Shown: one piece after another, positions 10,546 to 20,218 of the stretch
Numbering within the stretch: the first letter of the stretch is position 1
Layout of the letters: each line of letters begins with the position of its first letter
Assembly (NCBI GenBank): GCA_038961845.1
Contig: CP152408.1
Location: 2,728,001 to 2,792,000 of the forward strand
Direction: 5' to 3'
DNA length: 64,000 nucleotides
Source of the DNA: Xylophilus sp. GW821-FHT01B05
GTDB taxonomy: Bacteria; Pseudomonadota; Gammaproteobacteria; Burkholderiales; Burkholderiaceae_C
Notes under the pieces: generated by a model
Seen by the model: only the letters and a program-made list of their open reading frames with translations
What the model was told of the DNA's origin: nothing
The model's database searches: none
Made by a program: the position numbers and the translations under genes

Positions 10546-11373
10546 TCAGGCGGTCGCCAGGCTCTCGGACGTCCACGCGGCAAAGGCTGGCGGCGGCGGG
10601 CAGGCGTCGGAGCGGGTCAGCACCTCGTAGCCGGTTTCTGTGACCACGACGGTGTGTTCCCACTGGGCCGACAGGCTGTGGTCCTTGGTGACGATGGTCC
10701 AGCCGTCGTTGCCCAGCTCCTTGATCTCGCGCCGGCCGGCGTTGATCATGGGCTCGATGGTGAAGACCATGCCGGGCTTCAACTCTTCCAGCGTGCCGGG
10801 CTTGCCGTAGTGCAGCACCTGCGGCTCTTCGTGGAAGTTGCGGCCAATGCCATGGCCGCAAAACTCGCGCACCACGGTAAAGCCCAGGCCTTCGGCAAAT
10901 TTCTGGATGGCCGAGCCGATGTCGCCCAGGCGGGCGCCGGGCTTGACCTTCACGATGCCGTGCCACATGGCGTCGAAGGTGACGCTGGTCAGGCGCTTGG
11001 CGGCGATGGAGCCCTCGCCGACCACGAACATGCGGCTGGTGTCGCCGTACCAGCCGTCTTTGATGACGGTCACGTCCACGTTCATGATGTCGCCCTTTTT
11101 CAGCGGCTTGTCATTCGGGATGCCATGGCAGACCACGTGGTTGAGCGAGGTGCAGAGCGACTTGGGGTAGGGCGGATAGCCCGGCGGCTGGTAGCCGAGC
11201 GTGGCCGAGACGCTGCCCTGGCGGGCCATGCATTCGGCGGCCAGGCGGTCGACGTCGTTGGTGGTGATGCCGGGCTTGATGTGCGGCGTCAGGTAGTCCA
11301 GTACTTCGGCGGCGAGGCGGCAGGCAACGCGCATGCCTTCGATTTCCTGGGCGGTCTTGTAAGTGATCGTCAT
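10546..11373 (-). CDS. map: Type I methionine aminopeptidase
   Basis: A 275-residue metalloprotease that removes the initiator methionine from nascent proteins in the cytoplasm. The pita-bread fold residues are all visible: H83 in VVCHGIP, metal ligands D100 (NVDVTV) and D111 (YGDTSRMF), H174 in [15 protein letters not shown]207 in FTIEPM and E239 in QWEHTVVV. It lacks the N-terminal zinc-finger extension of type Ic enzymes. The last ten residues after the ligand E239 region are slightly longer than in E. coli. It is divergent from purL with a 156-base gap, and glnD lies downstream. Confidence 0.96.
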   Translation of the reverse strand: MTITYKTAQEIEGMRVACRLAAEVLDYLTPHIKPGITTNDVDRLAAECMARQGSVSATLGYQPPGYPPYPKSLCTSLNHVVCHGIPNDKPLKKGDIMNVDVTVIKDGWYGDTSRMFVVGEGSIAAKRLTSVTFDAMWHGIVKVKPGARLGDIGSAIQKFAEGLGFTVVREFCGHGIGRNFHEEPQVLHYGKPGTLEELKPGMVFTIEPMINAGRREIKELGNDGWTIVTKDHSLSAQWEHTVVVTETGYEVLTRSDACPPPPAFAAWTSESLATA

Positions 11374-11529
11374 CCCGGGATTATCCCATCCGGGCCCGGA
11401 CGGCTGCGCGGGCCGGGGATGGCGCCACCGCTAGAATCCCGGGTTTTCACGCAGCGCCCGTGCCGGCCCCATTCAGCGGCCAGCTACGAGGCCCCGTACC
11501 GCTTCCCGCAGACCCCCAAGGCCGCCCCC
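11374..11529. promoter_or_regulatory. Divergent map/purL intergenic region
   Basis: This 156-base gap separates the divergent starts of map and purL and must contain both promoters. It is very GC-rich with an AT patch near 11430-11450 (TAGAATCCCGGG), which could be a -10 element for purL. No clear PurR-type palindrome was found. Confidence 0.45.
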
Positions 11530-14500
11530 GTGACCCAGCCGACTCCGACCTCGCCCGCCATCACTTCCTTCGATGGCGGCAACGCCCTGAGCGACTTCCG
11601 CGCGCGCCAGCTGCTGCCGCAGCTGCAGGCGATCCACCCGCGCATCAGCGGCATTGCCGCGCGCTTTTTGCACCTGGTGCTGTCGGATGCCACGCCGTCT
11701 GATGCCGAGCGCAGCCGGCTGGCCGCGCTGCTGACTTATGGCGATCCGTACAGCGGCCCGGATTCCGGCAGCACCATCGTCGTGGCGCCGCGCCTGGGCA
11801 CGGTGTCGCCGTGGGCTTCCAAGGCCACCGACATCGCCCACAACTGCGGCCTGGCGCTGCGCCGGGTCGAGCGCCTGGTCGAGTACCGCGTCACGCTGAG
11901 CAAGCCGCTGTTGGGCAAGGCCCAGTTGGACGATGCGCAGACCGTGGCCATTGCCACGCTGCTGCACGACCGCATGACCGAATCCGCCTTTCTGGACCGG
12001 GCCGAGGCCGCCGCACTGTTCACTGAGCTGCAGCCCGCGCCCATGGCGCATGTCGATGTGCTGGGCGGTGGCCGCCAGGCGCTGGAGCAGGCCAATGTGC
12101 AGTTTGGCCTGGCGCTGGCAGAAGACGAGATCGACTACCTGGTGAAGGCCTTCACCGGCCTGCAGCGCAACCCGACCGATGTCGAGCTGATGATGTTCGC
12201 CCAGGCCAACAGCGAGCACTGCCGCCACAAGATCTTCAACGCCCAGTTCACGATCGACGGCGTGGCGCAGGACAAGAGCCTGTTCGGCATGATCCGCAAC
12301 ACGCACCAGCTGGCGCCGCAGCACACGGTGGTGGCCTATTCGGACAACGCCTCGGTGATGGAAGGCCACACCGTCGAGCGATTTTTGGCAAAAAGTGCCT
12401 CTAGCCCAGGTGCAGCCTGGGCTTCTAGCTATAAAAAAGATAGTTCCCTGCAGCACGTGCTGATGAAGGTGGAGACGCACAACCACCCCACGGCGATTTC
12501 GCCCTTCCCGGGCGCATCGACCGGCGCGGGCGGCGAGATCCGCGACGAAGGCGCCACCGGCCGCGGCTCCAAGCCCAAGGCCGGCCTGACCGGCTTTACC
12601 GTGTCGCGCCTGTGGCCTGACGAGGCAGAAGACTTCGGCCGGCCGGCGCACATCGCCAGCCCGCTGCAAATCATGACCGAGGGCCCGCTGGGCGGTGCTG
12701 CCTTCAACAACGAATTTGGCCGGCCCAACCTGCTGGGCTACTTCCGCGAATACGAGCAGACGGTTGCCAGCGATGTGGACAGCCTGCGCCGCGGCTATCA
12801 CAAGCCGATCATGATCGCCGGCGGCCTGGGCAGCATTGACGCGGGGCAGACCAAGAAGATCGAGTTCCCGGCCGGCTCGCTGCTGATCCAGCTTGGCGGC
12901 CCGGGCATGCGCATCGGCATGGGCGGCAGCGCCGCCAGCTCCATGGCCACGGGCGCGAATGCGGCCGAGCTGGACTTTGACTCGGTCCAGCGCGGCAACC
13001 CCGAGATCGAGCGCCGCGCGCAAGAGGTCATCAACCACTGCTGGGCGCAGGGCGCGCAGAACCCGATTCTGGCGATCCACGATGTGGGCGCCGGCGGCCT
13101 GTCCAACGCCTTCCCCGAGCTGACCAATGACGCTGGCCGCGGCGCGCGCTTTGACTTGCGTGCCGTGCCGCTGGAGGAATCCGGCCTGGCGCCCAAGGAA
13201 ATCTGGTCCAACGAAAGCCAGGAGCGCTATGTGCTGGCGATTGCGCCAGAGTCGCTGGAGCAGTTCCGCGCGTTCTGCGAGCGCGAGCGCTGCCCGTTTG
13301 CCGTGGTCGGCACCGCCACCGAAGAGCGCCAGTTGCTGGTGGTGGACGCCACCGCGCCGGCCAGCGAGCAGCCGGTGGATATGCCCATGGACGTGCTGTT
13401 GGGCAAGCCGCCCAAGATGCTGCGCGACGTCAGCACCATCGCCCGCAATTTCAAGCCGCTGGACCTGAACGGCGTGGAACTGCAGCAGGCCGCCATCGCC
13501 GTGCTGTCGCACCCCACCGTCGCCTCCAAGCGCTTCTTGATCACCATTGGCGACCGCACCGTGGGCGGCCTTACGCACCGCGACCAGATGGTTGGCCCCT
13601 GGCAGGTGCCGGTGGCCGACTGCGCCGTGACCCTGGCCGACTACGCCGGTTTTGCCGGCGAGGCCATGGCCCTGGGCGAGCGCACGCCGCTGGCCGCGCT
13701 GGACGCGCCGGCCTCCGGCCGCATGGCGGTGGCCGAGGCCATCACCAACCTGCTGGCCGCGCCCATCGAGCTGCCGCGCGTCAAGCTCTCTGCCAACTGG
13801 ATGGCCGCTTGCGGCGAGCCCGGCGAAGACGCGGCGCTCTACGCCACCGTCAAGGCCGTGGGCATGGAGCTGTGCCCGGCGCTGGGCATTTCCATCCCCG
13901 TGGGCAAGGATTCGCTGTCCATGCGCACGCAATGGACGGAAGAGGGCGCGCAGAAGAAGGTCAGCTCGCCGGTCAGCCTGATCGTCACCGCCTTTGCCTC
14001 GCTGGCCGACGTGCGCGGCACGCTCACGCCGCAGTTGGATGCCGTTGAGGCCGACACCACCCTGGTGCTGATCGACCTGGGCCACGGCCAACACCGCATG
14101 GGCGGCTCGATCCTGGCGCAGACGCTGGGCCAGACTGGTGACCTGGCACCCGACCTGGACGACCCGCAAGACCTGGTCAAGCTGGTGAACGTGGTCAACG
14201 CACTGCGCGCCGAAGGCAAGCTGCTGGCCTACCACGACCGCAGCGACGGCGGTTTGTTTGCCGCGGCGACGGAAATGGCCTTTGCCGGCCACGTGGGCGT
14301 GTCCCTCAATGTCGACATGCTGGTCACCGAAGGCGACGGCATCAGCGACAGCCGCATGGAAACCGGCGACGCCAAGAACTGGGCGCAGCAGGTCAGCGCG
14401 CGGCGCGAAGAACTCACGCTCAAGGCGCTGTTCAGCGAAGAGCTGGGCGTGCTGCTGCAGGTGCGCACGGCCGAGCGCAACGAGGTCATGCAGACCCTGC

Positions 14501-15564
14501 GCGCGCACGGCCTGTCCAAGCACAGCCACTTCGTTGGCAAGACGCGGCCGGAAAGCTCCGCCATGGATGCGGGCAAGGGCAAGATTGAAGTCTGGCGCGA
14601 CGCCAAGTCGGTGTTCAGCGCCACGCTGGCCGACCTGCACCAGGTCTGGGACGCGGTCAGCTGGAAGATCAACCAGCAGCGCGACAACCCGGCCTGCGCC
14701 GACGCCGAGCACGCCGCTGCCGGCGCACCGGCCGACCCAGGCCTGCACTGGCACTGCCCGGGCTACGAGGCCGCACCACAGGCGCCCGCCATCATCGGCG
14801 CGCGGCCGCGCGTGGCCATCCTGCGCGAGCAGGGCGTCAATTCGCATGTGGAAATGGCCTATGCCTTCGACGCCGCCGGCTTCGAGGCAGTAGACGTGCA
14901 CATGACCGACCTGCAATCCGGCCGCGCCGCGCTGGCGGATTTCCGTGGCGTGGTGGCCTGCGGCGGCTTCAGCTACGGCGACACCCTGGGCGCCGGCATT
15001 GGCTGGGCGCGCAGCATCACCTTCAATCCCCAGTTGTCGGACCAGTTCGCGGCCTTCTTCGGCCGTGGCGACACCTTCGGCCTGGGCGTCTGCAACGGCT
15101 GCCAGATGTTTGCCGAGCTGGCCGACATCATTCCCGGCGCCGCCGCCTGGCCGCGCTTCACCACCAACCAGAGCGAGCGCTTCGAGGCACGCCTGTCCAT
15201 GGTCGAGGTGCTGGAGTCGCCCAGCCTGTTCCTGCAAGGCATGGCCGGCTGGCGCCTGCCGATCGCCGTGGCGCATGGCGAGGGCTATGCCAACTTCGCC
15301 TACCGAGGCGACCCGGCTACCGCCGTAGCCGCCCTGCGCTACGTGGACAACGCTGGTCAGGCCACCGAGCAGTACCCGTTCAACCCCAACGGCAGCGCCG
15401 GCGGCCTGACCGGCGTGACCACGGCCGACGGCCGCTTCACCGCGCTGATGCCGCACCCCGAGCGCGTGTTCCGCAACGTGCAGATGAGCTGGAGCGGCGG
15501 TGACCGCAGCGCGCTGAGCCCGTGGTCGCAGATCTGGCGCAATGCGCGCAAGTGGGTCGATTGA
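11530..15564 (+). CDS. purL: Phosphoribosylformylglycinamidine synthase (FGAM synthetase), single-chain form
   Basis: A 1344-residue enzyme of purine synthesis that converts FGAR and glutamine to FGAM with ATP. It has the proteobacterial large form: N-terminal PurS-like domain, two AIRS-like halves, and a C-terminal glutamine amidotransferase with catalytic cysteine in [10 protein letters not shown]. Conserved [18 protein letters not shown] and GGLGSIDAG segments are present. I selected the GTG at 11530 because the family N-terminus (about ten residues before [13 protein letters not shown]) begins there; the frame stays open upstream across the map region without homology. Odd feature: codons 288-305 are made by a palindromic repeat that also occurs between genes in this window, inserted in the loop just before the MKVETHNHP active-site segment without breaking the frame. 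Confidence 0.96.
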   Translation: MTQPTPTSPAITSFDGGNALSDFRARQLLPQLQAIHPRISGIAARFLHLVLSDATPSDAERSRLAALLTYGDPYSGPDSGSTIVVAPRLGTVSPWASKATDIAHNCGLALRRVERLVEYRVTLSKPLLGKAQLDDAQTVAIATLLHDRMTESAFLDRAEAAALFTELQPAPMAHVDVLGGGRQALEQANVQFGLALAEDEIDYLVKAFTGLQRNPTDVELMMFAQANSEHCRHKIFNAQFTIDGVAQDKSLFGMIRNTHQLAPQHTVVAYSDNASVMEGHTVERFLAKSASSPGAAWASSYKKDSSLQHVLMKVETHNHPTAISPFPGASTGAGGEIRDEGATGRGSKPKAGLTGFTVSRLWPDEAEDFGRPAHIASPLQIMTEGPLGGAAFNNEFGRPNLLGYFREYEQTVASDVDSLRRGYHKPIMIAGGLGSIDAGQTKKIEFPAGSLLIQLGGPGMRIGMGGSAASSMATGANAAELDFDSVQRGNPEIERRAQEVINHCWAQGAQNPILAIHDVGAGGLSNAFPELTNDAGRGARFDLRAVPLEESGLAPKEIWSNESQERYVLAIAPESLEQFRAFCERERCPFAVVGTATEERQLLVVDATAPASEQPVDMPMDVLLGKPPKMLRDVSTIARNFKPLDLNGVELQQAAIAVLSHPTVASKRFLITIGDRTVGGLTHRDQMVGPWQVPVADCAVTLADYAGFAGEAMALGERTPLAALDAPASGRMAVAEAITNLLAAPIELPRVKLSANWMAACGEPGEDAALYATVKAVGMELCPALGISIPVGKDSLSMRTQWTEEGAQKKVSSPVSLIVTAFASLADVRGTLTPQLDAVEADTTLVLIDLGHGQHRMGGSILAQTLGQTGDLAPDLDDPQDLVKLVNVVNALRAEGKLLAYHDRSDGGLFAAATEMAFAGHVGVSLNVDMLVTEGDGISDSRMETGDAKNWAQQVSARREELTLKALFSEELGVLLQVRTAERNEVMQTLRAHGLSKHSHFVGKTRPESSAMDAGKGKIEVWRDAKSVFSATLADLHQVWDAVSWKINQQRDNPACADAEHAAAGAPADPGLHWHCPGYEAAPQAPAIIGARPRVAILREQGVNSHVEMAYAFDAAGFEAVDVHMTDLQSGRAALADFRGVVACGGFSYGDTLGAGIGWARSITFNPQLSDQFAAFFGRGDTFGLGVCNGCQMFAELADIIPGAAAWPRFTTNQSERFEARLSMVEVLESPSLFLQGMAGWRLPIAVAHGEGYANFAYRGDPATAVAALRYVDNAGQATEQYPFNPNGSAGGLTGVTTADGRFTALMPHPERVFRNVQMSWSGGDRSALSPWSQIWRNARKWVD
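12391..12443 (+). repeat. Palindromic repeat copy embedded in the purL coding sequence
   Basis: The first 18 bases, AAAAGTGCCTCTAGCCCA, match 17 of 18 bases of the intergenic copy at 23938-23955. A perfect 8-bp inverted repeat (12403-12410 with 12416-12423) follows, flanked by CTAG on each side (12401-12404 and 12425-12428), then TAGCTAT and an A-rich tail ending GATAG. The repeat is read in frame as lysine, serine, alanine and glycine-rich residues 288-305 of PurL. I associate this family with Comamonadaceae intergenic regions from memory. Confidence 0.75.
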
Positions 15565-15605
15565 TCTAGTTCACCCCCAGGCTTCGCACTTCGTGTCTTC
15601 GCCAA

Positions 15606-15669
15606 CCCCCTTCCGGGGACGGCACCAGCGGACTGGCAAAGCCAGATCCACGGTGCCCTTGGCAGGGGG
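15606..15669. terminator. Nested hairpin between convergent purL and sensor kinase genes
   Basis: The gap between the two convergent genes folds into nested pairs: CCCCC (15606-15610) with GGGGG (15665-15669), GGCACC (15621-15626) with GGTGCC (15652-15657), and CTGGC-AAA-GCCAG (15633-15645). There is no T-run on either side, so it is either a weak bidirectional terminator or a copy of another intergenic repeat family. Confidence 0.5.
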
Positions 15670-17961
15670 CTAGCTAGCTGCAGCCAGCGCCTGGACGCGC
15701 TCGAAGTCCAGTTCTTCCAGGGCGGCGAGCACGGCGTTGCAGAAGTCGCGGTGCTCGGGGTGCTGGTCGGACAGGCGCAGCGTCCAGTCTTCCAGCGCGG
15801 TGAGCTGGCCTTCGCGGGCCAGTTGCGCCAGCTCGGCGCGGGCTTCCTCGCTGGGCAGGCGGGTGAAGGCTGGCAGGGGGCGCGGCGCCATCGGGATGGT
15901 GGGCGGCTGAGGGGCGGCCAGTTCACCATTGGGGGCCTGGGCCTCCAGCTCGAAGAAGAAGGCGCTGCCCTGGCCCGAGGCGCTGCGCAGCCGCAGCTCG
16001 CCGCCCATGGCCTGCACGATGCGGCGGGCGATGAACAGGCCCAGGCCGACGCTGCCGGGGCTGGGCTGCAACTGCTCGAAGGCGTTGAAGATGCGCGACT
16101 GGTCTTGCGCCTCTATGCCTATGCCCGAGTCGCTGATGCAGAAGTGCAGGCGCCAGCGCCCTTGGTCGTCCAGGCGCTCGCCGCGCACCTGGGCCTGGAT
16201 GCTGCCGTTGCGGGTGAACTTGGCGGCGTTGGTGATCAGGTTCAGCAGCACCTGCTGCAGCCGCCGGCTGTCGACCTGCAAGGTGGCCGGCAGGCCGGGC
16301 GCGGCGTCCAGCGTGAAGCGGTTGTGCTGCTGCAAGGCCAGCACGCTGGCGTACTGCTGGATGTCCTGCAGCAACTGCCACATGTCGGTGGCCACGGGCT
16401 GGATGCGCAGGGATTGCAGCTCGTCCCGGGCAAAGTTCACCAGCTCGTCGATCAGCGACAACTGGTATTGCGCGCTGCGCTCGATGGCGCGCACGCCCGG
16501 CAGCAGCTCGGGCGGCACCAGCTCCAGCAGGCGCCGCGCGTGGCCAGAGACGGTGACCAGCGGCGCCCGCAGGTCGTGGCCGACATAGGCCAGGGTGCGG
16601 GTCTGCTCCTCGTGGGCCTTGCGGGTTTCTTCCAGCGACTGGTGCAGCGCCTGGGTCTGGCGCGCCACCTCGTCGCGCAGGCGCTCTTGCTCGCTCAACT
16701 GGAAATCCAGCAGCTCGGCATGGGCTTGCTGGCGCTGGCGTCCCAGCAGGTAGATCCAGCCCACGCCCATGCTCAGCAGGAAGAACAGGCCCATCAGCGC
16801 GAACACCGGATGGGCCTCGAGATCCGTGGACAGCAGGTGAGTGCGGCCGCTCATCTCCGTCAGGCGCAGCAGGGCCTGCAGGCCAAGGAAGACGGCCGTG
16901 GCCACCACCAGCTTGCCGCCATAGGGCTTGCCGCGCAGGAAGGCGAGGGCGCTGGCCAGCAGGCCCAGCCCGATGGCCGTGCTGCCGTAGGCGCTGATGC
17001 GCGCAGCGATGTCCGGGCCCAGCAACATCGCCACGCCCATTGCCAGGGCTTGCGCCAGCGCCAGGGCCAGCAGCACGCGGCCCCCGGGGAAACGCATTTT
17101 TTGGCGCCGTGCCAGCACATGGATATAGGCCACGGCCAGCACCACGGCCAGGCCGCCGAAGGCAAACACGGCGCGTGCGGCAAAGGCATCCGATTGCGGC
17201 CAGAGCAGCCATTTGGTGTAGCCGCGCTGAGACGCCTCGTGCAGCGCGATCAGCAGGCAGATGCCGCCCAGCAGCAGAAGGCTGGAATTGCGCGACAGCG
17301 CGCAGTACAGCAGCACGCAGAAGGTCCCGGCCAGCAGGCCGCCCAGCAGCAGGCCGTCCCAGAGCAGCATGCGCTGCTCGGATGCCGTGAAGGCCTGTGC
17401 GTCGAACAACTGGGGCCGCAGCTGGATGGCCGAGGCGCTGCGCACCCGCGCCAGCACGCGCAATTGCTCGCCCGGCTGCAGCTCCAGGCTCAGCGTTGGC
17501 AGGCGGGTCGCGTTGCCCGCAGGCGTGGCGACACCGGCGCCAGCGGCGTGGGACGACCAGTCGTCCCCACGGAGCAGGTAGTAATCGACACGCTGCAGCG
17601 TGGCCGTGCCCGGCGCCAGTACCAGTTGCAGGGAGCGGGGCCCATCGTTGGCCAGCCGCAGGCTGAGCCACAGCGCGGACGAGGTAAAGCCGGCGTCCAG
17701 GTCGACCGCTTGGGCAGGGTGGAAGGCCTGGGGCGGTGCGTCTGGGCCGGGCTGTTCCGGCAGTTGCCGGGCCGCCTCGGCCGTGAGCGTGCCTGCCGGG
17801 TCTTCCAGCATGCGCAGGGCAGGCGCCAGGGACAGCGGCCAGGCTTCCTGCCCGCTGAGGTGCAGCACGTCGATGGCCGCCTGCGCGCTGGCAGGCATGG
17901 CTGCCAGCAGGCACCACCACATCAGGACGATGCCGCGCCGCATCTGCATCTGCCGTTGCAT
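15670..17961 (-). CDS. 7TMR-DISM sensor histidine kinase
   Basis: A 763-residue membrane sensor. A signal peptide ends near residue 29 (AMPASAQAA). Residues about 35-190 form a periplasmic 7TMR-DISMED2-like sugar-binding-type domain, residues 195-405 hold about seven membrane segments, and 405-455 a coiled coil. The phosphoacceptor H462 lies in LAYVGHDLRAPL, followed by an ATPase domain with N box LLNLITNAAKFT, G1 box SDSGIGIEA and G2 box GSVGLGLFIARRI. About 80 residues follow the kinase domain without a receiver or HPt signature that I can recognise. It is 28 bases downstream of a response regulator gene on the same strand, its probable partner. The ligand is unknown; such sensors often respond to carbohydrates or surface contacts (family knowledge). 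Confidence 0.9.
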   Translation of the reverse strand: MQRQMQMRRGIVLMWWCLLAAMPASAQAAIDVLHLSGQEAWPLSLAPALRMLEDPAGTLTAEAARQLPEQPGPDAPPQAFHPAQAVDLDAGFTSSALWLSLRLANDGPRSLQLVLAPGTATLQRVDYYLLRGDDWSSHAAGAGVATPAGNATRLPTLSLELQPGEQLRVLARVRSASAIQLRPQLFDAQAFTASEQRMLLWDGLLLGGLLAGTFCVLLYCALSRNSSLLLLGGICLLIALHEASQRGYTKWLLWPQSDAFAARAVFAFGGLAVVLAVAYIHVLARRQKMRFPGGRVLLALALAQALAMGVAMLLGPDIAARISAYGSTAIGLGLLASALAFLRGKPYGGKLVVATAVFLGLQALLRLTEMSGRTHLLSTDLEAHPVFALMGLFFLLSMGVGWIYLLGRQRQQAHAELLDFQLSEQERLRDEVARQTQALHQSLEETRKAHEEQTRTLAYVGHDLRAPLVTVSGHARRLLELVPPELLPGVRAIERSAQYQLSLIDELVNFARDELQSLRIQPVATDMWQLLQDIQQYASVLALQQHNRFTLDAAPGLPATLQVDSRRLQQVLLNLITNAAKFTRNGSIQAQVRGERLDDQGRWRLHFCISDSGIGIEAQDQSRIFNAFEQLQPSPGSVGLGLFIARRIVQAMGGELRLRSASGQGSAFFFELEAQAPNGELAAPQPPTIPMAPRPLPAFTRLPSEEARAELAQLAREGQLTALEDWTLRLSDQHPEHRDFCNAVLAALEELDFERVQALAAAS

Positions 17962-17989
17962 TTGTAAAGGCCGGGAAGAACTGCGCGCG

Positions 17990-18766
17990 CTAGCGCCGCG
18001 CGCTCTGGCGGCGGTAGGCGGTCGGGGTCACGCCGACCTGCTCGCGAAAGGCCGTGGCGAAGTTGGCCGCGCTGGCAAAGCCGACCTCGGCCGCAACGTC
18101 CAGCACGCCCAGCGATGTCTGGCTGAGCAGGCGCTGCGCCTCGCGCAGGCGCTCCTGGCGCAGGAACTCGAACACCGTCTGCGACAGCTGCGCCCGGAAA
18201 GCCCGTGACAGCCGCTTGGAATGCGTGCCGACCGCGTGCGCAACGCTGTCCAGGCTGTGTTCGCTGCGCAGGTTGAGGGTGAGGTAGCGCATGGCGGCAC
18301 GCACGAACACCGCGTCGGCGTCGTCGCCCTCGGGGGCCGCGACCTGCTTGGGGAGCGGCGCGCTATTGCCGGCAAGGGTCAGGTGCACCTGGATGCGCGC
18401 CAGCACCTCTTCCGCGTCGAAGGGCTTGAGCACGTAGTCCACGCCGCCAACGCGCAGGCCTTGCAGCCGCTCCTCCAAGGTGCTGGCGGCCGACAGGAAG
18501 ATGATGGGCACCGCGGCCGTCGCCGCGTGGGCCTTGAGCAGCCGGGCGGTGGCAAAGCCGTCCATGCGGGGCATGCTCACGTCCAGCAGGATCAGGTCAG
18601 GAGGGGAGGCCACCGCGCGGTGGTAGCCCTGGGCACCGTCCAGCGCCACGCTCAGGCGGTAGCGGGCGCTGCGCAGGATGTCTGCTAGCAGGCGCAGCTC
18701 ATCGAGGTTGTCGTCGATCAGCAGAATGTGCGTGCTGTCGGATGGCAACGAAGGCGGGGAGAACAT
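17990..18766 (-). CDS. Response regulator with AraC-type DNA-binding domain
   Basis: A 258-residue two-component regulator. Residues 13-130 form a receiver with acidic pocket IDDN and phosphoacceptor D62 in LILLDVSMPRMDG; LKPFDAEEVLAR carries the conserved lysine. Residues about 155-258 form two helix-turn-helices of the AraC family (LDSVAHAVGTHSKRLSRAFR and LLSQTSLGVLDVAAEVGFAS). It precedes the sensor kinase gene in the same operon, so it is likely phosphorylated by it. AraC-type output is less common than OmpR or NarL output in such pairs. It is divergent from xrtH across 132 bases; regulation of xrtH by it is possible but not shown. Confidence 0.92.
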   Translation of the reverse strand: MFSPPSLPSDSTHILLIDDNLDELRLLADILRSARYRLSVALDGAQGYHRAVASPPDLILLDVSMPRMDGFATARLLKAHAATAAVPIIFLSAASTLEERLQGLRVGGVDYVLKPFDAEEVLARIQVHLTLAGNSAPLPKQVAAPEGDDADAVFVRAAMRYLTLNLRSEHSLDSVAHAVGTHSKRLSRAFRAQLSQTVFEFLRQERLREAQRLLSQTSLGVLDVAAEVGFASAANFATAFREQVGVTPTAYRRQSARR

Positions 18767-18898
18767 GAGGAAGTATTGCCGCAGCGGACACAGCTGTTGC
18801 GAGTGGCGGCCCGTATTGTCCGTTCCCGGAAAGCTTTTGGATGCGGCGGCAAAGCCACATCCGCCCGCGCTAACGGGCTTGCGTTACGCTTGCGCCCC

Positions 18899-19423
18899 AT
18901 GCTTCGCTTCTTTGCCATCTTCCTGACGGTGCAGCTGTCGCTCTTCGGCATCGAGTTGCTGCAGCCCGTGCAGCAGCACTTCGTGCTGCCCTGGACCACG
19001 CTGCTGGCGCGCGCCTGCGCCGGGCTGGTGATCTGGTTCGACCCCAACGTCACCTCCATGGGCAAGGTGCTGTGGGACGCCAAGACCGGCTTTGGCGTAT
19101 CCATCGAGCCCGGCTGCAATGGCGTGGAGGCCTGCATCGTGCTGTTCGCCGCCATCGTGGCCTACCCGGCCTCGTGGCGGCAGAAGCTGCAGGGCCTGGC
19201 CATCGGCATGGTGGCGGTGCAGGCGCTCAACGTGGTGCGGGTGGTCAGCCTGTTCTACCTGGGCCAGTGGAGCGACAAGCTGTTCCAGTTCGCCCACGAG
19301 TACCTGTGGCAGGCGCTGATCATGCTCGACGTGCTGGCCGTATGGCTGCTGTGGGCGCGCAGCGTGGCCCGGCAAGCCGCGCCGGCGGCCGCTGATGACA
19401 AACAAGCGCTATTGAATACATAG
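18899..19423 (+). CDS. xrtH: Exosortase H (XrtH)
   Basis: A 174-residue integral membrane protein of the exosortase/archaeosortase family, which processes proteins bearing a C-terminal PEP-CTERM-like sorting tag at the inner membrane. The invariant catalytic triad is visible as C73 (EPGCNGVEA), R114 (NVVRVVSLFYLG) and H133 (AHEYLWQ). The short length and the spacing fit the XrtH subgroup, which recognises an IPTL-type tag. I start it at the ATG at 18899; longer open frames upstream overlap the divergent regulator. The companion membrane protein usually found next to XrtH is not present, and no tagged substrate gene is in the window. It is followed by a large hairpin and a secreted protein gene. 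Confidence 0.88.
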   Translation: MLRFFAIFLTVQLSLFGIELLQPVQQHFVLPWTTLLARACAGLVIWFDPNVTSMGKVLWDAKTGFGVSIEPGCNGVEACIVLFAAIVAYPASWRQKLQGLAIGMVAVQALNVVRVVSLFYLGQWSDKLFQFAHEYLWQALIMLDVLAVWLLWARSVARQAAPAAADDKQALLNT

Positions 19424-19428
19424 CTTTA

Positions 19429-19490
19429 TGCCGGCGTGCTGCCTGCGTTTCAGGTTAAAAGTTGCCTGAAATGCAGGTGGTACGCCGGCA
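19429..19490. repeat. Large imperfect inverted repeat (hairpin) downstream of xrtH
   Basis: Arms of 27 bases (19429-19455 and 19464-19490) pair with only a few mismatches around an 8-base loop; each outer end reads TGCCGGCGT or its complement. Flanks contain TAGCTTTA upstream and TTGCTATC...GATAG downstream, resembling the ends of the palindromic repeats at 12.4 kb and 23.9 kb. It may be a larger member of that family and could also terminate xrtH transcription. Confidence 0.6.
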
Positions 19491-19543
19491 TGTTGCTATC
19501 TATTTTGATAGACCCGCAATCCCGGTTCTACAGAGGAGTGCGC

Positions 19544-20080
19544 ATGCATAGACAAACACTTCATGTCCTCGGCCGGCTGTTGCTGCTGGCCTCCATCGCG
19601 CTCGCCGCGCAGCAGGTGGCCCGGGCCGAGCACCTGCCCGAGGGAACGCGTGAAGCCGGGACGGCGATCAACTACTACCCGCTGGGCGGTTGGTATGTCC
19701 CGCCGACGGGCGAAACCATGGATACGCCGGAGCCGGTCTTGATCAGGTCCAAGGCCGACTGGGATGCCTTCTTCCAGAAGTATCCGGGCGACCAGTACGC
19801 CGAAATCCCGGCAGCGGACGAGATCCTGGACTTCCGCCGCAGCATGGTGGTTGCGATTTTTGAAAGCAGTTTCTGTGGCAGTGCCGGCAACCAGATCACC
19901 TCTACGGTGGAGCGGGGCAATCAGTTGCGCGTGAATATGCGCACTTCGCCATCCGCCGGCCTCGGCCAGCCGCCGCAGATGCATACCTGCGCTGCGGTGA
20001 TCTCAGGCATCAGCATCCGCTTCCTCCTCGTGCCGCAGTCCACGCGCCGGCTCGTCGTCACGTGGAACGGCGGCCAGTGA
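19544..20080 (+). CDS. Secreted protein with PrcB-like C-terminal domain
   Basis: A 178-residue protein with a signal peptide (hydrophobic core RLLLLASIALAAQQ, cleavage near VARA). The ATG at 19544 is preceded by GAGGAG eight bases upstream. The mature part contains LIRSKADWDAFFQKY followed by EILDFRRSMVVAIFES, which I recognise as the pattern of the PrcB-like C-terminal domain (a strand-rich domain named from the dentilisin protease complex). Two cysteines (in SSFCGSAG and MHTCAAV) may form a disulfide. The function is unknown. The gene lies between the large hairpin and the isochorismatase remnant, so it is probably transcribed alone. Confidence 0.65.
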   Translation: MHRQTLHVLGRLLLLASIALAAQQVARAEHLPEGTREAGTAINYYPLGGWYVPPTGETMDTPEPVLIRSKADWDAFFQKYPGDQYAEIPAADEILDFRRSMVVAIFESSFCGSAGNQITSTVERGNQLRVNMRTSPSAGLGQPPQMHTCAAVISGISIRFLLVPQSTRRLVVTWNGGQ

Positions 20081-20082
20081 CC

Positions 20083-20218
20083 ATGAACCAAGCCATTCTC
20101 GTCATCGATGTACGGCACGCCTTCTTCGATGCCGGGCCTTGCCCGGACGAAGCCGCGCTGGAGCTGGCGCGGATCAACGCCCTGACCGAGCGTGCCCGGC
20201 AGGCCGGTGCGCCGGGCG
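20083..20218 (+). pseudogene. N-terminal remnant of an isochorismatase-family cysteine hydrolase
   Basis: The reading frame from ATG 20083 begins MNQAILVIDVRHAFFDAGPC and continues ARINALTERARQAGAP, the first 45 residues typical of isochorismatase-like hydrolases (catalytic aspartate region LVIDVQ). The family then continues for another 130-150 residues, but here similarity stops at about 20215, exactly where the convergent mgtA gene ends. The remaining 12 codons to the stop at about 20256 are antisense mgtA sequence. A deletion or rearrangement has joined the stump to mgtA. It begins two bases after the upstream gene ends. Confidence 0.75.

Noticed and set aside
8474..10630. A 718-residue plus-strand frame opposite glnD
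   Set aside because: Antisense shadow; glnD shows all nucleotidyltransferase, HD and ACT motifs.
10475..10966. N-terminal extension of glnD through map
   Set aside because: The added residues are a frame-shifted reading of map and resemble no GlnD N-terminus.
11473..15456. A 1327-residue open frame antisense to purL
   Set aside because: It is the high-GC shadow of purL; it is rich in H, R, G and Q, with no domain, and purL is conserved throughout.
15751..17967. Long frames opposite or overlapping the sensor kinase gene
   Set aside because: Low-complexity shadows; the kinase motifs lie in one minus-strand frame with a signal peptide.
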